DNA from: Glandiceps talaboti
Lineage: Eukaryota > Hemichordata > Enteropneusta > Spengelidae
Assembly: GCF_964340395.1 (NCBI RefSeq)
Contig: NC_135559.1
Span: 18,904,150-18,968,149 of the forward strand
Length of the DNA stretch: 64,000 nt
Direction: 5' to 3'
The notes below the pieces were generated by a model. That model worked only from the letters and a program-made list of their open reading frames with translations, was not told the origin of the DNA and did no database searches. This document shows, one piece after another, positions 1-21,439 of the stretch. The translations under genes were made by a program, and so were the position numbers. Position 1 is the stretch's first letter. Every line of letters begins with the position of its first letter.

Positions 1-1280
1 CATGTCTTCTATAACATTGCAAGTCTTGTCTAGCATTGTAACAGTTGATTGCATTGTAGGGGTTGCCTGATGAACATTTGTATGCATACAAAAATTATAT
101 CGTTGCATCATTTCTAAAGTATTACCTTCATACCAGGTTTGAGTTCAGTCAATTGCAAATGATAGTTAGGTATGCTTCATGGTGTAGAACACTAAGAGTG
201 ACTGTTGAATATGCAGTAAAAATTAATATCGAAAAACTGACCAACTCAGCTTGTGCTCCTTTAATGTATATTATTAGACACGTACCAGAGATGTCTTGCA
301 GTGGTGCATACGCACTAGTGGTATTTTCACTACAGTGCAATACCGAAAACAGAGGATGCAATCGTTTGCTACACATGAAATTGTGTGATTGCGTTGTATG
401 TTTTTTATAACTTTTTATGGAAATTTGCCATTTCAGATAAACATATGTAATAATAACAACGCTATGCCATGTGAGTTCCAGTGTTGGGTACTCAGGTTTT
501 TTTAAAACTCATTCTTGTAAGTATTTTCTGCTGCACTTTCACTCACGAAAGTATGGGCACAGAGAACACTGCAAGCACTCATGCAAATACCCCCCACCCT
601 CGAGTACGCCACACTTTCACTCATGTCATGAAGTTCTATCATAGTATGCCATAGTTATTTCATACACAATTTGGTATGACAAAATGTCCCAAATTTCAAC
701 TAAAAATAACCTTTTCTTGCTTAAATTTCAGTCCAGGACATATTACTCAGAATTTGTATATAAATGAAACAAAATAACGAAATGTATTTATGTGTAGAAA
801 TAATATGTCATATAAAATTGAGTTTTCCGTGATTTATCATTTTAATGTTTTTGTTTATTTTTTGTATAAATAATATAAGATTATCATTAACTTTTGTGAT
901 TGTACTTCTCATTATGGAATTTTTCAGTAAATGTAAGACTGTAAATATATAAATGAACTTACTGTTTTATTGTAAATATAGTCGGCATTGTGTTCAGTAT
1001 CGTACATATATAAAGAGATTCTGTTATTTTCATAAATTGTTAGATGTACTTCTGACTAAAATGTGTTCATGTCTTATTGAATGTCATGATATCTACAGAG
1101 AAAGTTTTTATGACAATTTCTAAATAAATTGTACTACCACTACTATATCTTGTGCTCCGTTTATGAGTTTAAGGTTCACATGTTTTTGGCTTTATTTTTC
1201 ATTTTTGTGTATTACGCTTTTCCATGTGTCCTGTTCTTCCCTGTATGAATTTATCACATCATTTTTTACACGTGTGTAGT
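1..1280. other. Intergenic sequence, no gene seen
   Basis: AT-rich sequence in which I see no coding exon with credible splice sites. The short open frames near 63-410 are of chance length. A segment near 140-185 resembles one near 19040-19085 (shared words around GGTTTGAGTTCAGT), so part of it is probably an old dispersed repeat. Confidence 0.5.
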
Positions 1281-1282
1281 AC

Positions 1283-1332
1283 GTAAGGTACGCTGTGGTA
1301 GGGCGCCCTCACACATCGGTCAACTCCTTTCA
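1283..1332. repeat. Dispersed repeat fragment (partner at 41604)
   Basis: About 50 bp here (GTAAGGTACGCTGTG..., ending near ACACATCGGTCAA) is repeated with few changes at 41604-41654, inside a COG6 intron, in the same orientation. Both look like fragments of one mobile family. The family is not recognised. Confidence 0.6.
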
Positions 1333-1788
1333 CATAGATAGAGCAGACCGGTGAGGGCGGAGCGACATCACGATGGGTCATGTTCCACCACCATCAAGCA
1401 TGTACAAATGTAGATTGGTTTGGCTGGTCTAAGATGGGGTCACCTACTATGTAGTCTTAGTCAAAATGGGACCAATCTTTCTCATTTAATTAAAAAATTT
1501 CAAACTTTTTTTTAATCCTGGAGTTTAACTTTCATGAGAATTCCTAAATACCCTCACCCACAACCCTCCTTAGTACCTGCCGGTTCCTGGGCTGCCAGTG
1601 AACAGATCCTTAAATACAATTCTAGTTCAATGGCATATTAGCTAATTTTGTAGCCAAGAACAATTTTGCCCGAGTTTATAGCGTAGATTGTATTCACAGA
1701 CTAACATCACCACCATAGCAAACATTTAGGAAGGCGTTCTGGATTTCTTTGTCGTTGGTGGCAGTATATATTGGCAAATGTTTTTGAG

Positions 1789-1839
1789 TTTCGGGTGATC
1801 GCCGCCTTCGCCTTGGTGAGAAGGCGTCGATCACCCGGA
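1789..1839. repeat. GC-rich hairpin
   Basis: Two arms of about 20 bp (TTCGGGTGATCGCCGCCTTC and its near reverse complement) are separated by about 9 bp. Arm composition is far richer in GC than the surroundings, suggesting the tip of a foldback transposon or a structured RNA stem. No flanking duplication was recognised. Confidence 0.6.
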
Positions 1840-2351
1840 ACAAAACAAACGATACAAAACGATGGAAATAGAGGTAAATAAAGCATGTACCGCTTTCACC
1901 ACATCAGATTTTAATCAGATTAGGGGTAGGGATATCACTCAAACATTTTCATGACAGCAAATAATGTCGGTTCCCTAAAAAAAATAGGCCGATCTATTCA
2001 TTTTCGCTGTTTTATGTAATTTGATTGATGGAAAAGTCAACCATCTATACGATAACTATTTGTCCGTTCTTCCTAAGTAGCAGCACAAGCTATTTATGAA
2101 CAGTGAAAACAGAGATATGGAAAGCGTACTTTAAATTGTTACCTGCAAAAGGAACAGCTTCTGATTCGCTACACATTCATTTACTTTAAAAAGTGTGCGT
2201 GAAAATAAGTCGACCAGCTTGTGCTTTTAGCGTGTAACTGTGTACGTGCGGTAAAATGCTATTGCGGATACCGAGAATTCGTAGGATGTAGGTCATAGCC
2301 CCCGAACCCAAGCATAAGAAATAGGTCGGGTTGTCAATGGCTTCCTTAATA

Positions 2352-3111
2352 GGGAGCCTTCAGTAACTACAGGGGGAGCAGGGGAAATCAAGCCCAGTCT
2401 ATTGCGTAAAAGGCGACCTCCCCCATTCCGTTTTTTTTAAAGTGATTCCCCCAATTTCGTTTCTTTAAATGATGACTCTTTTTCTGTTCAAATATTTGAA
2501 AACAGGGTTAAAATGCTGTTCGACGTGAAACGGGACAGAATCAATGGTGAGGACTCGATCCCACCGCTGCCACCACATTGATGTATTTAAAGGCATTTAT
2601 TTTTCCCCACTACTACTACAATGGGGAATGTATTTGTGTGAAAGCATTGCGTTTATTATTTAATTTGATATTTGTGTTTGTAACTAATTATAATGGCTGA
2701 ACTGAAGACCAGAACATGGACATTGTCGGAACCGAGGTCGACATCTTCACTCCACAACATGATCACCGCTATCTTACCACAGTGTGCCCCCTTTACTCCT
2801 GTGAGACCCACTCCTCTCCTCACATCACAACTAACAACTGATCCACTGCATGGCACATAAGATTGATATGTCCTGATATTACGGTACAGTGGTGGCAGTG
2901 GTGGGATGTGGCAACAGTGAGATTTGGATGTGGTGGCAGCGGTGGGATGCCAAAAATCACAAAATAATGTAAAGATAGATAATAAATTGAGTCAAAATAA
3001 AATATGACCCTCCCGTAATTCTATTTTCTATAATATGGCCCTCCCCGAGAACCGATTTGAAAAAAGTTACTCCCCAAGGCCTATCCCCCGTGTAATTACT
3101 GAAGGCTCCCT
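2352..3111. mobile_element. Harbinger-like MITE, copy 1
   Basis: The ends are inverted repeats (GGGAGCCTTCAGTAA.TACA followed by a G-run at the left, and its complement at the right). The same termini bound a second element at 30635-31570. Copy 2 is flanked by TTA, the TWA-type 3-bp duplication known for PIF/Harbinger elements; copy 1 flanks (ATA/TTT) no longer match. There is no transposase frame, so it is non-autonomous. The interior carries three 18-mers resembling a tRNA-Leu primer-binding sequence. Confidence 0.65.
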
Positions 3112-3119
3112 TTGTAAAA

Positions 3120-5140
3120 TGGCAGTGTTCGTCAAATCTAGAGCTCTCGAAAAAGTTAAGTCCAGAACAAAAGGATAATCCTGTGTAGTCCTTATGATTC
3201 CATCGATAAGATAGTGAGGTGAAAACCTGGCATGGGTCACTGGCCTTTAAATGTTTTCAATCTATATAGGTTATTTTATTACGTCAATGATAATTCTAAT
3301 GACATAATCAGTTGATAATCATTTCCTTTGGGTTCTTGTTTTTCTGTTTTTCTACTCACTAATTACATAATACGATTCCAAAATTTGCACCCGTGTTTAT
3401 GTTTTCGATATTAACACAATGTGTGTGCTGTTTAATCACACGGTATCGTTGCCACACCCCCAGGGGTATTTTTTATCGAAAGCGAACCCATTTGCAATTC
3501 TACTGATACTAAGGTCACCCTTCAGAATAACGTGATGTAATTTGACTGCCAGTGATTACGTCATCAATAATTACCTTGTAAAGTGCAGGTGTTAAGGTTT
3601 ACCCTTTTTGTAAATGGTTCCTCGTTATACAATATTTAAACTAAACAAAAACACAATTGACAACATCTCCAATATTTTCAGGTGTGGAAGTCATGTATTT
3701 TGCTGAAATGTTTTTATTTCTGGTGTTGTCTTTAAAACGGACAAAGTCTTGTTACAGTACTTGTGCATGTTTAAGTTTCGTCACTTTTATTTCAAAATAA
3801 AAAGTCACTTATATTTTACTATTCACTGAAACATGTGTGATATCGGTATCTACTGGTAAAACTCTTGGGTTGCTACAATATCATATTTATACATCAGTGA
3901 AATCCGTTCGCTTTATGATTGCACAATATCACACAAGCTCAATATTAAAGCGAACTTCGTTAGGGGGGGGGTCTGGCGTCAATGCGCCTGCGGAACTTCA
4001 TTTTCGCATTTTTAACCAAATTTCGACAGAAAACTTTCACTCCTTCAATGATAACAGTTTTGTATTTACTATTGAGATGTTGATAAGTTGATAAAAATTT
4101 ACTTCTAATGTGAGATATGGTGCTGGGTTTCTGGTAGTATTTTTAATGTGTTTACAATCATGTTTTTACATTACATCGATCATAGTGGTGTGACTGCTAG
4201 TTTTCATCATAGTTTACATCATAAATGTTTGATGTCGCACTCTGTTAGGGGGGGGGGGTGACCTAATAAACGAACGACGTTTGTTTGTTGAGATTGTGCA
4301 ACATTGTGCAATCGTTAATTATAAGATGTATGTTTGTTCGTTGTACTTAACTCAACATTAGCAGCTGTATAATCAAAGTTGAAGGGGTTCATTTCCATTC
4401 ATCACACCTTTGAATAAATTCATTGTGTTCTAAAGTGGCCATATTGATGAACATTGTTTATTTATCCGGGATTTTGAAATGATAAAATAACTCTACTACG
4501 TTTTGTGAAAGACCATATACCTAGTCATTGCTTGTAACTCAATAAATTTCAAAACATTGCAAAATCACAGATCGTGGTGTAAACAGGCTATCTGTGTACC
4601 CAATATATTGAATCAGTGCCAACACATGTAACAGCCATTTCAACACGTAGCATATTTATCATTAACGAGCTCTACAAAACAAATATTTTAATCGCCATTA
4701 ATTTAGTAATTAAAAACAGCTTAGAGGTATGCCTAATTAATACAATCTATATTCTCCATATAATGACATCAATTGATCGCGTACTTGTATTTTTGATAAT
4801 GGATGTTAGATACAGCATATGCATTTTTTTACAACATAAAGTTGTTGTTAAATTTGAAATCAGCAGGAACGTGGAACATCACTAAAATGTTTTGTTTATA
4901 ATTACAGGGTTTTTTTTGTTACTCGTCACACCTTCCAATCCGAAACACACCACATTCTAGAATACCAAACCTATAAAGGGTCTTCTTAATTGTAAACATT
5001 TTGTACAGTGACTTTAGCTGAAAACTGACTGGTCCCAATTGCGGGTCCTTCGAGTCGAAAGTTGCAAGTTTTATATAATTTTGAGTCCATAAACCTTTCG
5101 TCGGGCCGTATAGTGCATTCTCGCACGCCAGGGCTAATAT
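3120..5140. other. Intergenic sequence, no gene seen
   Basis: No supported exon. It holds poly-G runs near 3962 and 4250. A segment at about 4433-4490 (AAGTGGCCATATTGATGA...) is related to the ends of the foldback element at 34388. Small open frames here are not supported by composition or splice signals. Confidence 0.45.
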
Positions 5141-5165
5141 TTCTTCTTTGATACCGTCGCAAAAT

Positions 5166-5335
5166 CATGACGATGCGTCTTCGACACTGTCGTAAAAGAG
5201 GACGTGGTCTACGACGATGTGATCGTGCTGTTTGGGCGAACAGCATTACAGACTATCACTGAGTCCCGAAAATCCATCGTCGCAAACCACAGCCTCTTTT
5301 ACGGCACCGTCGAAACGTGCCGTCCAGATGGCTTT
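5166..5335. repeat. Imperfect inverted repeat of CGAC-rich sequence
   Basis: The arm at 5166-5225 and the reverse complement of 5270-5335 share an about 60-bp segment at roughly three-quarters identity, centred on GTAAAAGAGG. A third related copy lies at about 38462-38515 in a COG6 intron. CpG density is higher than in the surroundings. It is probably a foldback transposable element; the family is unknown. Confidence 0.55.
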
Positions 5336-5857
5336 ATTGTGAAAATCAAGTCCATCTGTGTGTAAATATTTCAGACCATAACATTTAATTTTCACTCCAT
5401 CACCTCCAATTCGCTTAAGCATACTTGTGTGTTTATATTTATGGAAAAATTTCCGGCCGGCAAAAATATCAAAGCTGACTTTTTAAAATGTACAAAAAAT
5501 ATCATTTTCGATTCCTCGGTTTTAAAGTTTTTGTCGATAGAAAATGTCTAAAAGTACGAAAAATCCCGACTATGACTTTACAATACTTGTCCCATGCTGC
5601 AGACAGTTATAAAGTTTCAAACGTGAGAAGAAAGCTCTACTTGCTAAGCCAGTCCAAACACATATTCATATATAAGTTTCAAACAAGCAACATGGTTGCT
5701 GAATACTCACCAGCAATCACGTCTAGCAACGTTTATGATCACTTTACGGTACTCGTAAGTAACGTTTTCGTAGATAACTCGAGAACGATGTATGTACGTT
5801 TGCATCGTGAATGAAAACGTGTTGCGATGTTTAAAACCCCGTACGATGTTTTTTTAA

Positions 5858-5967
5858 CCCCCTCCCCCCCCAAAAAAAAAATACCGTCGTAAACATTTCA
5901 CGTGGAAAATTATAACATAAAGTCATACAAACCCCCCCCCCCCCACACACACACACACACACACACA
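5858..5967. repeat. C/A homopolymer runs and (CA)n
   Basis: A C-tract runs directly into an A-tract (5864-5881), and about 50 bp later a C-tract runs into a (CA)n dinucleotide run (5931-5967). It is a simple repeat with no coding role. Confidence 0.9.
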
Positions 5968-6356
5968 GACCTACTGGGCGGGGCACCGTGAGCGTAGGCA
6001 CCACTTTTTCAGCAGAAAACCCCCAAAATCACGACCTCGTGACAGAAAAAGTTTTAGTACTGAATATTACACATGATTCATATTGAATACTAATGAGTAT
6101 TATCTTGTACACACGTGCATTTTCTTCCCAATGTTACTGAGTTGGTTTTCCTGTTTTTTGTTCGATGCCAAGAGCCTGTCAGTGGTATCTCAGACAACCG
6201 ATTCGATGTGTTATATGTGTGGAGGTATCTATTACAACTGTTATCAGCCTACCCATTACGTGTTAATTGTCCTCTGTGTCAACATAATCCACGGCTGTAA
6301 AATAGATACTATTGGCATGACACTAAATCCTTAGTGGACAGTAAAAAGCACACATC

Positions 6357-16015
<9,659 letters not shown>

Positions 16016-16755
16016 CAAAACATTTTCTACGCATATTGTTTTCAATGAGGATACACTACTCAACTTGTAATATAACAACCAGTCGAATTTAGCCATAATT
16101 GAAAAAACTTTTACATAAACGCTACAAACTTTCTCTTTCCAAACAATTTAAGGGAAAATTTCCTGTCTTAGAAGCCTCTTAAAACATAGTTCATTGACCA
16201 ATTCTGGACATTCAAAGTGGTAATATTTAGCAGATTGATTACCTTGTCTTTACCCAGTTACAAACTACTTCTTGCAGTAATTGTATTCTCTTTTTGCATT
16301 ATTTGTCCACTTTACAAACGAAGACTTTGACTACATTGTTTTACAGTCTTTTTTTGCCAATTTGTGCTTAAATACGCTTCAAAATAGTAGTATATATTTG
16401 ATATATTCTTGTTTTTTAAAATATTTTTTATCTAGGCCTAATTTAGGATATAGACACGAGCTAGGGACGCTATTTTCATTATCCAGTTATTCGATTAAAA
16501 CATTGTTAAACATATTAGACAAACTGAGATGAATTTTAGAATGGTACGACATTCTGTTTTAACATTTTAGAAGGTTTTAATATACTTTCATGGTCAATTA
16601 ATAACACTTTTTAAAGCTATGCCTGGAACGTTTTTTTTTTTAAACCGCTTTTTTGTTAAATATAATGATTTAATAGTGACAACGTACACCCTTGAAAGTA
16701 TTGGATCACCCGTGGATTAACTTGTGTAGCAGTACACATAGTATACTTATACAAA

Positions 16756-16930
16756 ATATCAAATCAAATTGATTTCCATACCACAAAAATCAGCAACCCC
16801 CACTAAATTACAATTTCGACTTATTACTATGCTACTTAGATATAAAATAGACCTCTAATTGACATGCACAATGTCTAATTATTGGTATTTTAAGAATTTT
16901 CAGTGAATTTAATTTATTGTTGGTTGTAGG
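16756..16930 (+). repeat. Dispersed repeat family Z, copy without insertion
   Basis: CAAATCAAATTGATTTYC..., ACAATGTCTAATTATTG and ATTTTCAGTRAAT occur in the same order and orientation as at 55146-55305. The segment ends GGTTGTAGGATTG, which corresponds to the empty site of the MITE inserted at 55306. Confidence 0.75.
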
Positions 16931-17100
16931 ATTGATAAAATAATACCCCAGGCCTGTTTATAACATATTTAAAGCTATTGCTGGTTTGAGGTAAAGGTTG
17001 ATATATATTTTCAATCATAGTTCAAGAAGTCGAATACACAAAGATTCCACTCGTCTGGCTACGCTCAGATGTATTACTGCGTACTATTGTATGCTTTTTT

Positions 17101-17146
17101 GAGACCTTGGCCATTGACATTGACCTCTGTCTCAAGGTCAAGAGGA
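17101..17146. repeat. GACCTTGA-type motif cluster
   Basis: Inverted GACCTTG/CAAGGTC words are separated by a short spacer. Similar clusters lie at 29326-29370 and 29461-29490. They resemble a dispersed repeat motif and also nuclear-receptor half-sites (AAGGTCA). Confidence 0.45.
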
Positions 17147-17201
17147 ATATTGTTCAAGAACTTACTCATTTACTTGCTCACTTAGTAACTGACTTTTTTT
17201 A

Positions 17202-17565
17202 CTACCAAACCTGAGTGACTATAGAGTTTCAATTAGTTTTAATGTTTTTTTGACATCTCACACAAATGGTTTTCACTACGAATTCCACAGACAAAATACA
17301 GGCACTGATAGTATGCATGCACATGAAATGTTAATTTCATCTCAATGTAAACACAAATAAACAGTTTTGTGTTTAAATATTTCTTGTTTTCCATCCGAAA
17401 GTGATATTGATTTGTGTTCACAGTGAGATAAAATGTATCATTTTACATGCTTGCGCGCTATCAGTGTCTGTACTTTGTTTTGAATTCGAACAGAAAATTA
17501 CATTGTATGAAACGTAAAAACATCGTGCTGCCTAATTGAACTCTACAGTCACTCTGGTTTGGTAG
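17202..17565. mobile_element. TA-flanked MITE, copy C
   Basis: It has clean inverted termini (CTACCAAACCTGAGTGACTA ... GTCACTCTGGTTTGGTAG), each with an outer TA. The interior matches copy A, including AAAATACAGGCACTGATAGT. It lies downstream of the SLC10 gene. Confidence 0.85.
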
Positions 17566-17579
17566 TATTAACTTGCTTG

Positions 17580-17640
17580 ATTTACTCTTTCTTATTTACT
17601 TACTTATTTGTTTACTTACTTACTTACTTACCTATTTGCT
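17580..17640. repeat. (TTAC)n tract
   Basis: Imperfect TTAC/TTAT tetranucleotide repeat next to the MITE at 17202. Confidence 0.8.
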
Positions 17641-18164
17641 TCTTACAAATACATAAGGTGTGAGACAAAATGAACCGAGTGAACATATCACGGAAAGACT
17701 AACACTTAGTCTGTTAATCGGACGCCTTCATCGGCCGGCCCCTGGAAGTTGTGGTGGCCAAGACAAGATCTTCAGTGCAGGGCTTAGTTTGAAACATCCG
17801 CTTCAATTTAACTACTCTGTACCCTTTACTCGTTGCAGCATATTACACAGGCAGAAACAACGACTGAATCATTCAGGCTATGTCTAACTAATTCTTTGAT
17901 TGTAACTCAGAATAAAAATTTTCGAAGATTGTTTTATGTTTAAAAGATACTGTATATGACTCCTACGAGTTATTTAAATTTCCTCTTGTTTCTACCAGAG
18001 ACAGCAAGCACATCAATGATTCATGTCCTGTACTTCGTGTATTTACAATTTAATCTCAATAGAGGTGTTGAATTTGAAATGTATATATCATAGCGAAGAG
18101 TTGCTTCTTTAAAAAGCACGTCACAGCATGGGGCAGGAGGAAAATATGTGCTACATGGAATGTG

Positions 18165-18198
<34 letters not shown>

Positions 18199-18680
18199 CA
18201 ATTACTACTTTTATATTATGTTAAATAAAGATGATAACTGTTGTCTGATTACAAAGATAAGTTCTTTTCTGTGTCTCGTCTTTTTTTACAAGTCATACCT
18301 TATCAGTGACACCTAGACAAATTAAATACCAAGATATGTCCTAATGGTATCACAAATTACAGTTGTTATCACTGCTAATTTCCAAAAGAACATGACACAT
18401 TACGTGTTAATTGTCCTGTACATCTTGATCACATGATTCTATAATCATTATTCACCTGGTTGTGGTTAGTAAGTACACTGCTCAAGTTGAGTATATGTCA
18501 TGAACTGGTCAAAACCTTGGAGACACCATCCCAAGGGGGTAGTTTATTGCCTAAATATCGGTCCATTAATATAGCACAAGGTGAGTTTATACCTTTTTTA
18601 CTCAAGTAAATTCTTGCATATAACCTCGATATAATGTATAATGTTAATGTTAATGACGATGTATGTCTTCTATGACATCA

Positions 18681-18930
18681 CAATAGGGAACTTGCAAACC
18701 CGCCATGTTGAATATTGCATCATGGGAAATGTGTTAATAAATAGTAATCAAATAGCATTGTAAACAATAATGTTACATTGTTTTTAACCACAAATAATCA
18801 ATTCATAGTCATCGTGATCTTTGTGGGAGGTATATTATATCGGTAGCTTCAGATGAGGCATTACGATAACCACAGTCCCATAGTCCTTTGCGTCTGAGCA
18901 TGCTCAGTCTGGATTGCAAGTTCCCTATTG
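18681..18930 (+). mobile_element. Inverted-repeat element family Y, copy 2
   Basis: The best-preserved member. CAATAGGGAACTTGCAA at the left end is an exact reverse complement of the right end. The interior is collinear with copies at 14891 and 40941. Confidence 0.85.
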
Positions 18931-19177
18931 TCTTCTGGCATCGATGGGACAGCTGATTGCACATTAGGGATTTCTTTGACATTTCCATACGTATAATAAA
19001 TTACGTCATCGGATTCTTTTAAAGTTACATATTGATAACAGGTTTGAGTTCAGTAAATATCACGTCGTGATAGTTAAGCATGCCTCATATGGGGTGAGAT
19101 CACCGCCAAATTAGAAACCCTTTATGTATGATTTTGTTTTGTTTTATTTTATTTTATCATGTACTAATCCCTATTAC

Positions 19178-19221
19178 ATCATGCCACCTAACTGAACTCT
19201 ATAGTCACTATGGTGTGGTAG
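19178..19221. mobile_element. TA-flanked MITE, copy D (right end only)
   Basis: About 44 bp match the right end of copy C (CATCATGCCACCTAACTGAA ... GGTAG), with TA after it. The rest of the element is missing. Confidence 0.65.
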
Positions 19222-19643
19222 TAAGTCCTCACTTTTCATTTTTACCGATGATTATTTAGTAGTTATTTCAACAGTAATTCATAACATTATCATTATTTTA
19301 TCATTATTTGAAATTTGATTGACGGTTTTATCTTTATTTTGTAGTTATTTAATCAATGTTTTGCCATTATTTGGCGGTGTTATCATTATTTTATCATTAA
19401 ATTGACGGTTCTATCCTTATTTTGTACTTATTACATGTAATTCAATATTTCATAAGGTTTTGGTGCTATTGTCGTTATTTTACCATTAACTTGCTTTATT
19501 ATTCAATGACATTTTTATTTCCATGTCATCATAGCATTATTTTTACTCAACACACCGTAAACCATGTTCCCGGGCCTCTCTCGTACGTCACTCCTTCGAA
19601 GTTCCTCAGCAAACCGCAGAAAGTGTAAACAGGCACTCCAAGA

Positions 19644-19870
19644 CACAAGGGCGTGTAATATTTCATAGAATATTTAGAATGCCATTTTCTTAGGAAAATA
19701 TCGTACGAATCTTGCTGCTACAAATGTATCAATCTCTATACTACGAAGAAATATTAATTATATAATATTCTCTCTTCCCCTTACAGGTAGGAATATATAT
19801 TCAAAAGGTTGTTATATTTAGTCTGTAGACCTGGAAAACAACAATCTATGAAATATTACACGCCCCTGTG
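19644..19870. mobile_element. hAT-like MITE with 8-bp target duplication
   Basis: Inverted termini start CACARGGGCGTGTAATATTT and are about 25 bp long. CTCCAAGA is directly repeated on both sides (19636-19643 and 19871-19878). An 8-bp duplication and a CA..G terminus are hAT hallmarks. The 227-bp body has no coding frame. Confidence 0.85.
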
Positions 19871-20066
19871 CTCCAAGAATGAAATGGCGCCTTCGATGCT
19901 GTATAGTCTGTTCATACATTACAGCGTTGATTCTCCATACATTACAGCGAGAACTTGTGTACCCAGCTAGCGCTGTAACCTTGATTACACCATTTCACGT
20001 GTGCAAACCATTTGCTTCATTAGTGCATTATTATCTGCACGATTCCCGGACACGATTGCATCGAAA

Positions 20067-20170
20067 CTGTGTAATATTGCACTCGTCCAGTGCATTATCC
20101 AGATATTGCACTGGCACGATGCAATATCAAGATAATGCACTGTACGTTACAATATTGCACTGCATATATG
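20067..20170. repeat. Cluster of inverted ATTGCAC words
   Basis: TATTGCACT and its complement recur about five times within 100 bp, giving local foldback potential. A long open frame passes through it, but it looks repeat-derived. Confidence 0.5.
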
Positions 20171-20428
20171 TGTACAGATCAAACAACACCAATCAAGCAA
20201 GTGGAGATGGCAAAACATTTATTTTAATCCACATATTTACTCAAAGTACATCAATTATTTCATGTCAATATTTACATGTATCACATTTCCCTCCGTTTGA
20301 TTAATATTCACTTAGACGTGTAATCCCAAAGTCGTACTTCTCTCATTTTGCTTTATCTTCTGTTCTTCAACTTTGTCAGTATTACTTCCAATTTGACCAC
20401 GTCGACTCAGCTGTATGAAAATATTGCT

Positions 20429-20640
20429 TGACCAATCAAATTAGGCCATGCGGAAAGTTAACAACTCAATGTTCACAAACACATGTTTTAGAGTATAATG
20501 ATTGGCTAATCATGTAGTATGCAAATACCGCATGACCAATAAATTTAGGCCACGTCGAAAACTATCAAATCAATGCTCACAAACACATGCTTCAAAGTCT
20601 TATGATTGGATAGTGGTTTACCTGGCACTTCTCAATCACG
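20429..20640. repeat. Two-copy tandem duplication, about 104 bp period
   Basis: TGACCAAT.AA.TTAGGCCA, TCACAAACACATG and ATGATTGG occur twice in the same order with a 104-bp shift and moderate divergence. Confidence 0.75.
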
Positions 20641-21439
20641 TCTGATCTTGATCTCTTCAAATTCTGGCGTTTGATACCAATATGAGAGCATGTGAAGAAG
20701 GTGCCTCGGGTATCTTCATCAGCAAGAGCACAGGACTTCAGTTAGTGAGGCATATGGAAACTGGATTGATGACTGGATTTTTTTCAAGATTTTGGAAATT
20801 CGGTTGGTGAAAATCCTGGAGAACCCATTACTAATGTTATACTTGCCCTAAAAAGCCTTCACAAGTTGTCGCTATATATATTTAGTGTGTTTGAGTGTCT
20901 ATAGAACCACAAAAGTGATATATTCGGAATACCGATTTTTGTGTTTGAAGCTGCCGCTTGGTGGCGATGTTGTGTGCCAATTGCTGACGACTCAGTTGAA
21001 ATATATACATACGCAATTACGGTGATTTTCAATTCCAGATCGCTCAATTTTGAAAGAAAAATAAATTAGACTTTGGAACATTTTCCAAGGAAAACTAGAC
21101 TACACTAAAAAGTAACTTTCCCTTAGTTCATAAAGTGAATTATCAATCAAAGCGTTAAGTTGTGCATTCAGTTGAGAAATAAATATAACGTAACTTTTAA
21201 ACGGTCATTATCTGCTTTTTTAGACGTTTCGTCGCATATTACATGTAAATGGTACTTACAGTATTATATATACTACCAAGGAAACTTAACCATCTCTTCG
21301 TATTCATACCGCAAATCCGATATTTGGGTATTGTGACGATAAAGAGTGTTTATTGGTTGGTTCTTAAATCACCTGTCTTATTTGTTATGCATTATTTTAA
21401 TGACCAGGTGTATTCACTAATTGTTAATTTACATAGTCT

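Noticed and set aside
19879-20304. 141-codon plus-strand frame
   Set aside because: It covers a cluster of inverted ATTGCAC repeats next to a MITE. No splice or family support.
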